A stretch of DNA of 64,000 bases. It comes from Breoghania sp. L-A4. GTDB lineage: Bacteria > Pseudomonadota > Alphaproteobacteria > Rhizobiales > Stappiaceae. The notes under the pieces were generated by a model that was not told the DNA's origin, did not search any database, and was given only the letters and a program-made list of their open reading frames with translations. A program made the position numbers and the translations under genes. Location of the stretch: assembly GCF_003432385.1 (NCBI RefSeq), contig NZ_CP031841.1, forward strand, positions 1,364,001 through 1,428,000. Direction: 5' to 3'. This document shows positions 44,583 to 52,231 of this stretch, piece by piece (the first letter of the stretch is position 1; the number at the start of each line of letters is the position of its first letter).

Positions 44583-44659
44583 CGGAGTGTAGCGCAGCCT
44601 GGTAGCGCACCTCGTTCGGGACGAGGGGGTCGCAAGTTCGAATCTTGCCACTCCGACCA
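44583..44659 (+). tRNA. tRNA-Pro (anticodon CGG), integration site of the downstream element
   Basis: CGGAGTG pairs with CACTCCG, followed by A and encoded CCA. The anticodon stem-loop is CCTCG-TTCGGGA-CGAGG, giving anticodon CGG. The T-arm is CGCAAGTTCGAATCTTGC-like. A tyrosine recombinase gene ends 79 bases downstream, the usual position for an element integrated at the tRNA 3' end. I did not find a second copy of the tRNA 3' end before 64000. Confidence 0.95.
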
Positions 44660-44737
44660 TTCTTTCCAATCACTTAGCATGTGAATCCCGATTCCCTGTC
44701 TTTGTGTCCGCCCAGAAACCGCCCGGAAACCCTGTTT

Positions 44738-45802
44738 CTAGCGCCCGCCCGGCCGCATTGAGATCGCCCGCGTAGCGCCCGATTGGTGATCGGAATGGTG
44801 GTGACCATAGGTGTCGGACAGCATTTTCGGTGACATGCCGAGGTATCCGGCCAATTCCCACACCTCCGATCCGTTCTGCATTCCCCACGTCGCGCAGGTG
44901 TGCCGCAGCGTGTGAGGGATCACTTCGATCCCAAGCCCTGCGTCCTTCCGGCTGTTCGCCCAGGCCTTGCGCAGCGAGGCCATCGGCTTGCCATCCCGGT
45001 GGATGACGTATTTCCCGATTCCATCGAGCCTTTTCCAGCGCCTGAGGTGCGGCAGCAGGCGTTCAGGAATGCGCACGGGCGGCCGGCGTTTGTTCGTTTC
45101 GATCGCTTCCAGACCGCGCCGATAGAAGACGCCGTGCTCCAGGTCTATCCATCCGCCTTCCGTGTTCGCCGTCCATTGCAGTGTCTTGATCGCATTCGAT
45201 CTGGTGCCGGTGTAAAGGCCAATCAGGATAAACCTTGCGACATGATGATTGCCGCGCGCGCGCGCCGCAGCGATGAACCGCGCGGCCTCGCTCCTGGTCA
45301 GCCATCGTTCGCGCGGCGGCGATTTTGCCGGCAACTCGACGGTCGGCCGGAATGGCAACGTGAATTCCTTCACGTAGAAATTGATGGCCGCGCGAAAGGT
45401 CTCCAGTTCCCGGCGCGCAGTGGCGCTCTTGACCCCTTGGGCGATCCTCAGAGCCGCATAAGCCCGGCACGTCGAGCCCTTGACCTCGGATAGCGCCTTG
45501 GCCCCCCAGAACAGCTGCAATCGCGTCATGAAGTCGGCCTCCATGCTGGGATTGGCCAATTTCGGAACCCGCTCCTTGGCGTAGAACAGCATCACGTCCG
45601 CCCCTGTGATATCGGCACCACTTCGGCTGACGGGCGGCTCATATTTGTCGGCGAGGTATTCGGCGAACCGCTCTTCAGCCCCGCTAACATCTTCTTCAAA
45701 GCAGCCTGTGCGGACGTATCTCGATCCGTCTTTGATGACCCAGATTTTTCGGTCGCCGTCTTTCCTGAGTCGGAGCCTTGCTTCTTTTCTTGGACGCGGC
45801 AT
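44738..45802 (-). CDS. int: Tyrosine-type site-specific integrase
   Basis: The 354-residue protein has an N-terminal arm/SAM-like domain and a catalytic domain with GLYTGTRSNAIKTL (first Arg), IPHTLRHTCATWGMQNG (His-x-x-Arg) and the nucleophile in MLSDTYGHHH. This completes the R-H-R-Y set. It is encoded next to and pointing toward tRNA-Pro, as in integrating phages and genomic islands. Its first 211 bases overlap the excisionase-like gene in another frame. Confidence 0.93.
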   Translation of the reverse strand: MPRPRKEARLRLRKDGDRKIWVIKDGSRYVRTGCFEEDVSGAEERFAEYLADKYEPPVSRSGADITGADVMLFYAKERVPKLANPSMEADFMTRLQLFWGAKALSEVKGSTCRAYAALRIAQGVKSATARRELETFRAAINFYVKEFTLPFRPTVELPAKSPPRERWLTRSEAARFIAAARARGNHHVARFILIGLYTGTRSNAIKTLQWTANTEGGWIDLEHGVFYRRGLEAIETNKRRPPVRIPERLLPHLRRWKRLDGIGKYVIHRDGKPMASLRKAWANSRKDAGLGIEVIPHTLRHTCATWGMQNGSEVWELAGYLGMSPKMLSDTYGHHHSDHQSGATRAISMRPGGR

Positions 45803-45996
45803 CGTGTTCTCATCTCCCGGATTGCCTCTGGCGTCGTGAAAAACCGCCGCCCGATTTTCTCAAGTTGCAAATTTCCGCGCTCGGCTTCGGCCATCAAGGT
45901 CGCCGACTTGATGGCGCCGCGGAACAGCACCTCGCAAGCTTCATCAAGCGTGATGGGCGTGTCGTCATCCCATGACGGCGCGGGCTGGGTGGTCAT
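45592..45996 (-). CDS. Excisionase-like DNA-binding protein, overlapping int
   Basis: Starting at ATG 45996 (GGAGGGGGC upstream), the 134-residue protein has ITLDEACEVLFRGAIKSATL and RGNLQLEKIGRRFFTTPEAI, an excisionase/MerR-like winged helix. A low-complexity Ser/Thr-rich tail follows (DRDTSAQAALKKMLAGLKSG). The tail is encoded in the same DNA as the integrase N-terminus. The tail pattern is one I associate with small DNA-binding proteins next to integrases in alphaproteobacterial elements, so the overlap seems genuine. It probably controls excision. Confidence 0.75.
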   Translation of the reverse strand: MTTQPAPSWDDDTPITLDEACEVLFRGAIKSATLMAEAERGNLQLEKIGRRFFTTPEAIREMRTRCRVQEKKQGSDSGKTATEKSGSSKTDRDTSAQAALKKMLAGLKSGSPNTSPTNMSRPSAEVVPISQGRT

Positions 45997-46033
45997 GATA
46001 ATTCTGCCCCCTCCATGTTGGTGTTGCTGCCCA

Positions 46034-46276
46034 TCAATTCGCATTCCCGTGGTCTGCAGCCGCCGCCTGGGCGCTGTAATGGGGTTTATGGTGGGTCACG
46101 TCCCACCGCGCGATTTCGGCGGCTGCTACGTCATCCCTGGCGCGATCGATGTCGACCGTCAGGAAGTCAGAGCCGTCGGCACCGAGGATGACGCCCATGC
46201 TCTCGTCGCAAAGCCGCAATGGAAGCTTGATGCTGCCGGGGCGTGGATCGCCCGCCGACGTCACGGAATTCGTCAT
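46034..46276 (-). CDS. Small element protein, function unknown
   Basis: From ATG 46276 the frame encodes 80 residues: GSIKLPLRLCDESMGVILGA, DGSDFLTVDIDRARDDVAAA and EIARWDVTHHKPHYS. Proteins with this LPL-V-DADG-type layout are common in alphaproteobacterial prophages. It starts four bases after the AAA ATPase stop, in the same operon. The N-terminal extension seen from 46375 is less likely. Confidence 0.6.
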   Translation of the reverse strand: MTNSVTSAGDPRPGSIKLPLRLCDESMGVILGADGSDFLTVDIDRARDDVAAAEIARWDVTHHKPHYSAQAAAADHGNAN

Positions 46277-46280
46277 GGGA

Positions 46281-47210
46281 TCAATCTTCCGCTTTGTTGG
46301 CGACTTCCGGCGGCCAAGGGGTTGGTTGAAGCGCGGCGAGCACATCTGTGTCGCGCCAGAGTGGCGGCGGCTCATAGTCGGGGTGGGGCCGCGTCTGCGC
46401 CACGACCAGGCGGAAAGCTTCCGCCGCCGTTGCGGGCATGCGGCGCATCCTCCCGCCGATCACGATCTGGCGCTTGGCACCCTCCATCAGCTGGCGCAGC
46501 AGCGACGGCGCTGCGCCTTCGGACACTGCGGCGAGCAAGTCGAGCGCTGCCTCGTCGAACAGGAATGGCATGCCGTAGCGCTTGAGAATGGCGTAGCGGG
46601 CGTCCTCGTCCGGCAACGCCACATCAATCTGCATGCCGAACCTGCGCCAAAGCGCGGGGTCGAGCGTATCTGGTCGGTTCGTGGCGGCGATCAGAATGCC
46701 TGCGAAGGATTCAATTCGGCGCAGCAACACAGTCAGCATCGAATTGCGGGCGTTCTGTGCGCCGCCGCCGGAATCCGCCGCGCGTTTGGTGCCGACCGCA
46801 TCGATCTCATCGAGAAAGACAATGCAGCGGCCTTTCGTCGTCGCGAGGACGTCGAAGAGGTCGGCCATGTTTCGCTCGCTGGCGCCCAGGTGCGCGTCGT
46901 AAAGCGTTTCTGGCCCGACGTTGACCATTGGCACGCCAAGCCGGGCGGACAGGTGGTGGGCGAGGGTTGTCTTTCCGCAGCCAGGCGGGCCGGACAGCAG
47001 CGCCGTGGTGCGCGGCTTCACGCCAACGGCAGAGAGTTCGCCAGCGGCGTTGATTTCCGTCAGCCACTCATAGATTGCGGCGCGCACGGCCGGGTGCAGG
47101 ATGGGCTCTTCGGCATCACCGGGGGCCAGCACCTCGGCCTTTCCGCGCAATGCCGCGCGCAGCTTTTCCATGTCGGCCAGACCCGACTGCCGGCGCGTGG
47201 CGGCGCTCAT
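46281..47210 (-). CDS. AAA family ATPase of the integrated element
   Basis: The 309-residue protein has Walker [15 protein letters not shown], Walker [17 protein letters not shown], sensor-1 [18 protein letters not shown] (with arginine-finger residues) and a C-terminal helical lid domain. It resembles single-ring classic AAA proteins (FtsH/ClpX-like ATPase module without a protease). It overlaps the GapR-like gene by four bases. Its role in the element is unknown; remodelling of DNA-bound complexes is possible. Confidence 0.85.
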   Translation of the reverse strand: MSAATRRQSGLADMEKLRAALRGKAEVLAPGDAEEPILHPAVRAAIYEWLTEINAAGELSAVGVKPRTTALLSGPPGCGKTTLAHHLSARLGVPMVNVGPETLYDAHLGASERNMADLFDVLATTKGRCIVFLDEIDAVGTKRAADSGGGAQNARNSMLTVLLRRIESFAGILIAATNRPDTLDPALWRRFGMQIDVALPDEDARYAILKRYGMPFLFDEAALDLLAAVSEGAAPSLLRQLMEGAKRQIVIGGRMRRMPATAAEAFRLVVAQTRPHPDYEPPPLWRDTDVLAALQPTPWPPEVANKAED

Positions 47211-47803
47211 TCGGGGGCCTCACCGTTGTCGCCAAACGGTCTTCTTTTCTTCGGTTTACGGCGTTTCCACGCATCGGGAATGTCCATGCCGTCAGATCCG
47301 GATTCCTGGCACCAGCCTTCGTCCCATGCTGCCCGGCGCGGGTCATCGGCCGTGTAAGGATTGTCGGTGATTTTTCGCCGGTCGCGCGCGCCCTGGCGGC
47401 CGCGCTCGCGGGCGTCCTCGACAGCATCGGGCGACATGGCGCCATCTTCATCGATGTCCGGTGCCATGTTGTCCGGGCGATCGTGTGTGGCTTCCGGCTC
47501 GCCGCCGGACATCCGTTTGCGCGCGGCGGCGCCAAGCGGTGTGCCACCGAGCATGCCGAGGGCGGCGAGGTAAAGGTCTGTGACGGCTTCAACTTCAAGG
47601 CGCGCTTCGCGATCGGCGTCGCTCTCCATGGATTCCTTGACGATGGCACGCAGCGCCTTGCGGTCGAAGCCGGTGCCTGCAGCCTCTTTGTAGACCTCCT
47701 TGATGTCGTCGGAGATCGCCTTTTTTTCTTCCTCAAGCCGCACGATACGGTCGCGGAAGGAGCGCAGCAGTTCGGCTGCCTGACCGCCTGAATTGGAATC
47801 CAT
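47207..47803 (-). CDS. GapR-like (DUF2312) protein with an RMF-like C-terminal segment
   Basis: From ATG 47803 (the TTG at 47809 is a weaker choice) the 198-residue protein has an N-terminal GapR-type coiled coil (LLRSFRDRIVRLEEEKKAIS, DDIKEVYKEAAGTGFDRKAL). GapR tracks overtwisted DNA in Caulobacter. An acidic linker (residues about 100-145) leads to NPYTADDPRRAAWDEGWCQE, which resembles ribosome-modulation-factor-like modules, and a basic tail KRRKPKKRR. The combination may link DNA-topology binding to another partner. Confidence 0.75.
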   Translation of the reverse strand: MDSNSGGQAAELLRSFRDRIVRLEEEKKAISDDIKEVYKEAAGTGFDRKALRAIVKESMESDADREARLEVEAVTDLYLAALGMLGGTPLGAAARKRMSGGEPEATHDRPDNMAPDIDEDGAMSPDAVEDARERGRQGARDRRKITDNPYTADDPRRAAWDEGWCQESGSDGMDIPDAWKRRKPKKRRPFGDNGEAPE

Positions 47804-47805
47804 CG

Positions 47806-47901
47806 TCAAAACCCTTTAGCGATCGCGTCGAGCCATAAACCGGCGCTGAGGAGAAGGGAAAGGAGGGCGCACAGGGCTGCCGCATCGCGTAGCGCGTTCA
47901 T
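47806..47901 (-). CDS. 31-residue membrane peptide
   Basis: The sequence begins MNALRDAAALCALLSLLLSA and ends in AIAKGF: one hydrophobic helix with a short polar end. Its ATG overlaps the TGA of the upstream 55-residue gene, and its TGA precedes the GapR-like ATG by two bases, so translational coupling is likely. It could be a small inner-membrane protein. Its existence is supported by position, not homology. Confidence 0.5.
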   Translation of the reverse strand: MNALRDAAALCALLSLLLSAGLWLDAIAKGF

Positions 47902-48065
47902 GAAAGTGTCCTCTGCCGCGACGGGTGGGATGCGGCTTGCAGGGGAGCGCCGTTCGCTGTGGCCGTCAGCCGCTCGATTTCTGAAGCGATATGACAGGCT
48001 GCGGCTTTTGTTGCCGTAGCCTCAGCCTGGCAGGCGACAAGGGTGCGATAAGAAGTGTCCGGCAT
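47898..48065 (-). CDS. 55-residue element protein
   Basis: MPDTSYRTLVACQAEATATK begins a small alanine-rich helical protein ending HPSRQRTLS. AGGGAGAG lies six bases before the ATG. It is the first gene of the leftward operon that runs through to int, with the operator-like palindrome 73 bases upstream. Confidence 0.55.
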   Translation of the reverse strand: MPDTSYRTLVACQAEATATKAAACHIASEIERLTATANGAPLQAASHPSRQRTLS

Positions 48066-48137
48066 ACTGCTCTCCCTGACCGTTTGTCGTATTTCGGGGG
48101 AGACGATAATGCGGCTAATTTACCGCGTCAATAGTCT

Positions 48138-48153
48138 GAGGTAAATATACCTC
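48138..48153. promoter_or_regulatory. Operator-like palindrome upstream of the leftward operon
   Basis: GAGGTA and TACCTC arms flank AATA (48138-48153). The DNA around it (48100-48190) is AT-rich and is the only promoter-like place for the leftward operon. The S24 repressor encoded at 48818 is a candidate ligand. Confidence 0.5.
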
Positions 48154-48301
48154 TAGTCCGTAATTCATGCAGTCGAATTGCAGCTATGTTAAATGGTCGC
48201 CAAACATAGAGCCCGGCTCGCTCTCCTGAGTGCGCTGGTGTTTGGGCTCGCAAATGGCCGAAGGCAGCTTGTTATCGCGTATGAAATGTGTGGCCGTTGA
48301 C

Positions 48302-48650
48302 CATTCGTGGCGTTGTCAGTGGCGTGGAGTGGCGGTGCTTTTGCGCAGGATCTGCCGCACTACGATTCTCAGAAGTATCGCCGGAAGTTGCCGATTTTCG
48401 GGGGCCTCATCGGAGGTGACAATTGGCGCATGCTTTGATCAGGAGCAGCCGGCCTATGACCAGTTAAAGCTGGGCTGGGACAGCATTCCGTCAGCGACGG
48501 CCGTCATCGCGATGATGTGGCTAGTTGTTCCGGAGACTCTTACTTCTGCTCGACGTTTGCTTGAAGGAGGAGATCCGCAAGGGCCTTGGCAATGCACCGC
48601 ACAAGTTCAAGTTTTGAGCGGTGGCCTCAACGTCTTATCCTGATGCGCTA
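48302..48650 (+). pseudogene. Degraded gene for a small secreted cysteine-repeat protein
   Basis: Pieces in three frames can be joined: a signal-peptide end and FAQDLPHYDSQKYRRKL, then ASSEVTIGACFDQEQPAYDQLKLGWDSIPS, then HRDDVASCSGDSYF, and finally an EEIRKALA-like end. Together they resemble exported proteins with two Cys-containing repeats around a CFDQEQ-AYD-LK motif. At least two frameshifts and a stop break it. It may have come from the chromosome or another element. Confidence 0.5.
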
Positions 48651-48817
48651 AAGTGTTTTGGAATTATACGAGAATGCCGCGATGCCAGTTGGGGAGGGCG
48701 CCTATGACGGCATCTTTGCGCTGCAAAGGCAATTGAAGCCCCGTGGCCAACTTGGCGGTGTGCGCCAGTTGCGGCGGTGAGTTAAGCAGTCTGAAGCCAG
48801 GGCCGCCTTATTGGCGA

Positions 48818-49539
48818 TCATATGCCGAACAGCTCGTTGAGCGTCAACACGCGGTGCATCTTGACGATGCTCTCGGTTGGAATATCAATGGTCGCTGGCG
48901 GATTGATTTGTTCAACGGTGACCTTTCCGGCACTGCGCCGCACAAGGTTCTTGATATAGGCCTGCCCGGGATCGCCGTTCTCTTTCCGGGTCTGGATGAT
49001 TATCGTGCACCCAGGCTGGACGGGGCGATGCGGATGGGCAAATCGCAATTCGCCGGCAGAGTGCTGCGGCGCCATCGAATCGCCCGCGACATAGATGGCA
49101 TATATGTCCTTTGCGCCAGCGAGCGCGGGTGGGCGATGGACATAGTCGACCGGGCCATTGATGTCGAAACCCTCGAAATCCTCATGAATAGCCGAGCCTC
49201 GCGCCGTTCCCATGACCGGAATATCGCGCATCATGTCCGTTTGCGTTGGCGCAGTGGCGGCGCTCCTATCAACTTCGGGCGCTGATGACATTGATTCATC
49301 CGCCCCCTCGAGAAGCCACTCTTCGCTTGTTTTCAAAGCTTTGGCGATTTTTCGAAGTGTGTCCATGCGCGGGTTCTGGGCGCGCCCGGACAGGATATTG
49401 CGGAGTAGATCCGGATTTTGTCCAACTTCCAGCGACGCGGCGCGCGGGACATGTTGAGCGTCTGCAATCGCTCCTCAATTTTGGCGATAAGCCGTTCGTT
49501 TTTGTGGCCCGCAGGCCCGGGATTCGCCGTGGTTTTCAT
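48818..49539 (-). CDS. XRE/S24-type (CI/LexA-like) repressor, interrupted by a single-base frameshift
   Basis: From ATG 49539 an N-terminal part reads ERLIAKIEERLQTLNMSRA, then loses frame at about 49434-49446. The homologous frame continues ASLEVGQNPDLLRNILSGRA (recognition helix), RMDTLRKIAKALKTSEEWLL, and the S24 peptidase domain with IYVAGDSMAPQHSAGEL (catalytic Ser) and QAYIKNLVRR (Lys). One added base restores a ~240-residue repressor. Without it, only the 182-residue part from 49366 can be made, lacking most of the HTH. It faces the rightward operon and should be the RecA-responsive master repressor. Confidence 0.85.
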
Positions 49540-49628
49540 GGTGCGGTCATTCTGCCGCGAAACATAAGGCTTGTGTAAGCGGTAAAAATGCCTTGACGAC
49601 GCGGTTAATAAGCCGCATATTTTGCCGC
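49540..49628. promoter_or_regulatory. Divergent operator/promoter region between repressor and early operon
   Basis: These 89 bases contain several CCGC/GCGG half-sites: TGCCGC near 49552, GCGGTA near 49579, then GCGGTTAATAAGCCGC (inverted arms, about 49601-49616) and TTTGCCGC at 49621. Such spaced dyads are typical of repressor binding between cI- and cro-type genes. TTGACG at 49592 with TAATAA following could be the rightward promoter. Confidence 0.55.
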
Positions 49629-49901
49629 ATGATGACATTGCGCACAAAACTTCTCCATATCGCTGACGCCTTTGCCGATACGCGACGATTGTCGCGCTCG
49701 CGGGTGTCCACGCTGTCACTCGATCAGGGTAGCAAGCTCGATCAGATCGCGAACGGCGCCGATATCTCGACTGGTCGCTATGAGCGAGCCATGTCCTGGT
49801 TCTCGAACAATTGGCCCGATGGCGCCGAATGGCCCGAGGAAGTTTCCCGCCCTCTGGTGGAAGCGCAGCCCCAATTTTCTGCTCAGGAGGGGTTGGCATG
49901 A
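49629..49901 (+). CDS. Early regulatory protein of the element (Cro-like position)
   Basis: From ATG 49629 the 90-residue protein reads LRTKLLHIADAFADTRRLSR, TLSLDQGSKLDQIANGADIS and TGRYERAMSWFSNNWPDGAE. The middle is a helix-turn-helix-like pattern (SKLDQIANGADISTGRYERA), as in small Cro-like or antirepressor proteins next to phage repressors. ATG 49632 is an equal alternative. It opens the rightward operon; its stop overlaps the next ATG. Confidence 0.7.
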   Translation: MMTLRTKLLHIADAFADTRRLSRSRVSTLSLDQGSKLDQIANGADISTGRYERAMSWFSNNWPDGAEWPEEVSRPLVEAQPQFSAQEGLA

Positions 49902-49987
49902 CCTCAGAAGTTTCGCCATTACATTCGCGTCTGTTGACGCAGGTGTCATCCCGCAACCCCGTCGCAAATGCGGAGGGTTCGGCATGA
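49898..49987 (+). CDS. 29-residue peptide of the early operon
   Basis: MTSEVSPLHSRLLTQVSSRN and PVANAEGSA follow an excellent AGGAGGGG ribosome binding site. Both ends use ATGA overlaps with neighbours. It may be a real small protein or a translational-coupling leader that brings ribosomes to the CII-like gene. Confidence 0.5.
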   Translation: MTSEVSPLHSRLLTQVSSRNPVANAEGSA

Positions 49988-50496
49988 AGCTGGCGCGCGC
50001 TTCCACGGATCATCAGCGCAACGCGCTCAAGCTGGCGATGAAGCGCCAGATAAAAGCCTGCGCCGGGCAGGAATCCGCCGCATCGATCACGCGCGTCGGG
50101 CCGCAGACGCTGTCCGACTACGCCAATGCCGCCAACGATCGTTATCGCGACATTCAGTGCCCGGTCGACGTCTTGCTTGACCTGACGCTCGACGGCGGTC
50201 CTGTGGCGTTGGTCGAACTGTGCCGACTTTCCGGTGGTGTCTTTGTGCCGCTGCCGGCGGTGGGCGCCGGCTCCGATTGGGCTCGTGAGATTGGTGATGT
50301 GGCGCGCGAGGCCGGCCAAGCGGTGTCGCGGCTTTGCGAGGCCTTGTCCACCGGCGGCACGATCACCGTCGATGAGTCCCGAGACATGGATCTGAGGCGC
50401 GAGGTCAAGGAAGCGATCGAGGCGCTGGCCGCCGTCGACATGCACCTGCAGCATCTTGAAGAGACCGATGACAAACCGGCGAGGGCAGGGGCATGA
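49984..50496 (+). CDS. Phage regulatory protein CII-like
   Basis: The 170-residue protein has HQRNALKLAMKRQIKACAGQ, VGPQTLSDYANAANDRYRDI and QCPVDVLLDLTLDGGPVALV, which match the CII/CP76-type regulators of P2-like phages that activate establishment of lysogeny. A C-terminal helical part follows. It is the third gene of the rightward operon. Confidence 0.75.
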   Translation: MKLARASTDHQRNALKLAMKRQIKACAGQESAASITRVGPQTLSDYANAANDRYRDIQCPVDVLLDLTLDGGPVALVELCRLSGGVFVPLPAVGAGSDWAREIGDVAREAGQAVSRLCEALSTGGTITVDESRDMDLRREVKEAIEALAAVDMHLQHLEETDDKPARAGA

Positions 50497-51119
50497 ATAC
50501 GGCTGTTCAGTTTTTGGCGCATGTCTCCTTCGACGTGGATGCGGCCTTGCTGCGTGTCGACGACTGGTTTGCGGCGTCGCTGGCACGCATTGCGCAAGCG
50601 GCACTGGCGCCCGACGCTGTCCCTGGCCTCGACGCTGACCCTTACCTTGACGCTGGCCTCGATCCTGGCGAGGACGTGGATCTCGACGACCAGGTGGATC
50701 CCACCTGGGAGGCGCGGGCGCAGGCTGCCAACAATGCCTTGCTGGCGCGCTTGAGGCTGGCCCACGAGGTGACCTCAAATGGGGAGGCCGAGGCGATCCT
50801 GCGCTGGCTCGACACGATGTCGATCGGCGTTGATGTTCCGGCCTTTTGTGACCCGGGCTCACCAGTCGAGGCATTGATGGCCGGCGTCCAGGGCCGGCAC
50901 CGCGTTTCCACCAGCGAGCTTTTCGGCCAGGACAAAACCCGGATGGTCGTCGATGCCCGCGACGCGTTGTTTCACGGGCTGCGGCACGAGCTGCAGTGGT
51001 CGGTGGGCCAAATTGCCCGCTGGTACAGCGCGCACCGCATTGGTGCGGCGGGGCAAACGGGGCGTGCAACCGTGCGCAAGGCCGTTGCGCGCCACGAAGG
51101 CAAGCGGGTGTCCGAATGA
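50493..51119 (+). CDS. Element protein with DnaA-like/HTH C-terminus, function unknown
   Basis: The 208-residue protein has an acidic middle (DPYLDAGLDPGEDVDLDDQV) and a C-terminal HTH-like segment LRHELQWSVGQIARWYSAHR with TGRATVRKAVARHEGK, similar to the DNA-binding helix pair of DnaA domain IV. It may bind the element origin. It overlaps both neighbours by four bases. Confidence 0.6.
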   Translation: MNTAVQFLAHVSFDVDAALLRVDDWFAASLARIAQAALAPDAVPGLDADPYLDAGLDPGEDVDLDDQVDPTWEARAQAANNALLARLRLAHEVTSNGEAEAILRWLDTMSIGVDVPAFCDPGSPVEALMAGVQGRHRVSTSELFGQDKTRMVVDARDALFHGLRHELQWSVGQIARWYSAHRIGAAGQTGRATVRKAVARHEGKRVSE

Positions 51120-51595
51120 GGCCCCGCATTCTCTCTGACAAAACTGCGCCGCGTCGCGCACTTGAACGCAACGCGACTTCTGTCCTGGCGGGGCTTGCCG
51201 ATCTCTATGCGGCCCATCCGGGCGGGATCACGGCTGCAGTCTTGATCGCGGCGCACGGATTGCACCTGCGTTCGGCCTCCACCGTTCTGATCGAACTGGT
51301 GGTCTCAAGACAGGTGGCGTTTCACGCGACGCCGCAAGGCTATGTCACGGCAGTTTGGCCCTTGGATGCATTGCCGCCGATGGGCGGCGATGAACGCACG
51401 TTTTTGCGTCTGGTCGCAACTGAGGCGCAAGCGGGCGCGGTCTCCATCGATCGCCTGGCGACCGTGAGCGCGATGTCGCGCTCGGTCACGGCGGTTCTGG
51501 CCAGCCGGCTCGCCGTCAAAGGCGTGCTGAGCCTTGTGGAGACCCGGTCCGGGCGCACCGTCCAAATCACCGAGCGGTATCGCGATGCGCGGTGA
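51116..51595 (+). CDS. Winged-helix-type element protein, function unknown
   Basis: The 159-residue protein from ATG 51116 has two winged-helix-like units: LAGLADLYAAHPGGITAAVL with STVLIELVVSRQVAFHATPQ, and VSIDRLATVSAMSRSVTAVL with LVETRSGRTVQITERYR. Two tandem HTH modules suggest DNA or RNA binding. The start is inside the preceding stop (ATGA). Confidence 0.6.
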   Translation: MRPRILSDKTAPRRALERNATSVLAGLADLYAAHPGGITAAVLIAAHGLHLRSASTVLIELVVSRQVAFHATPQGYVTAVWPLDALPPMGGDERTFLRLVATEAQAGAVSIDRLATVSAMSRSVTAVLASRLAVKGVLSLVETRSGRTVQITERYRDAR

Positions 51596-51995
51596 ACCCT
51601 TCATCGGCGCGCATGCGGTCCGGCTGGAAACAGGTGCGGAATACGTGCGGCTTTGCCTGCCGCGCGACGGCACCGGGCCGCGGCTCGACCGCACCGAGAT
51701 TGAGCGCTTGCGGGGCTTGCTCACAAAGGCCGAGGCCGAACTGGACAGTCTGCCGGACGACGGCCAGCGGTACGTTGTGCAAATCCTGGGGAACCATGGT
51801 GAGCGCCGAATTTTTGATCCGCTTCGCCGAGTTGCTGGAGGCCCGCCCATGATCCGCTGGCTGCGATACGTCCTGCTGACGGACTTCGTTCATTTTCTGG
51901 CTGCGGGCTGGGTCGTCGCGGACGATCTGCACGGCACACATCACGGCGCCTGGTCGATCCTGATGGAATGGAAGGGGGAGGGCGAGCCATGCTGA
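51585..51995 (+). CDS. Element protein with a hydrophobic C-terminal segment
   Basis: The 136-residue frame from ATG 51585 has RLETGAEYVRLCLPRDGTGP, then a helical segment RTEIERLRGLLTKAEAELDS and finally RYVLLTDFVHFLAAGWVVAD, which may be a membrane helix. An internal ATG at 51849 could start a separate 48-residue membrane peptide. Function is unknown; translation is coupled to both neighbours. Confidence 0.5.
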   Translation: MRGEPFIGAHAVRLETGAEYVRLCLPRDGTGPRLDRTEIERLRGLLTKAEAELDSLPDDGQRYVVQILGNHGERRIFDPLRRVAGGPPMIRWLRYVLLTDFVHFLAAGWVVADDLHGTHHGAWSILMEWKGEGEPC

Positions 51996-52231
51996 CGAGT
52001 TTCGAAGAAGGCGCCCTTGCCATGGCGATGGAGCGTGCCCGCAGGCGGTGGGAGCGAACCGACGCGGAAGCCGATTACACCAATTTTCTGGAAGCGGAAA
52101 ACCGCTGGATGAAGTGCCGGCTAGGACAACTCTGTGCGGCCGTCGCACGGCGCCAGCGCGGCGAGGTGGCCACGAGTGCGTCGCGGGAGAAAGCTCCGAG
52201 ACAGACGCGGATTGCGGGGCGGTGGCAATGA
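51989..52231 (+). CDS. Small helical element protein (80 residues)
   Basis: From ATG 51989 (GGGGGAGGG upstream) it reads LTSFEEGALAMAMERARRRW and YTNFLEAENRWMKCRLGQLC, then a basic tail. It is helical with a positive C-terminus. It sits directly before the primase-like gene (ATGA overlap). Confidence 0.55.
   Translation: MLTSFEEGALAMAMERARRRWERTDAEADYTNFLEAENRWMKCRLGQLCAAVARRQRGEVATSASREKAPRQTRIAGRWQ

Noticed and set aside
49333-51171. 612-codon minus-strand frame through the early operon
   Set aside because: Only its last ~35 codons before the frameshift belong to the repressor; the rest is antisense of CII-like and other overlapping plus-strand genes.
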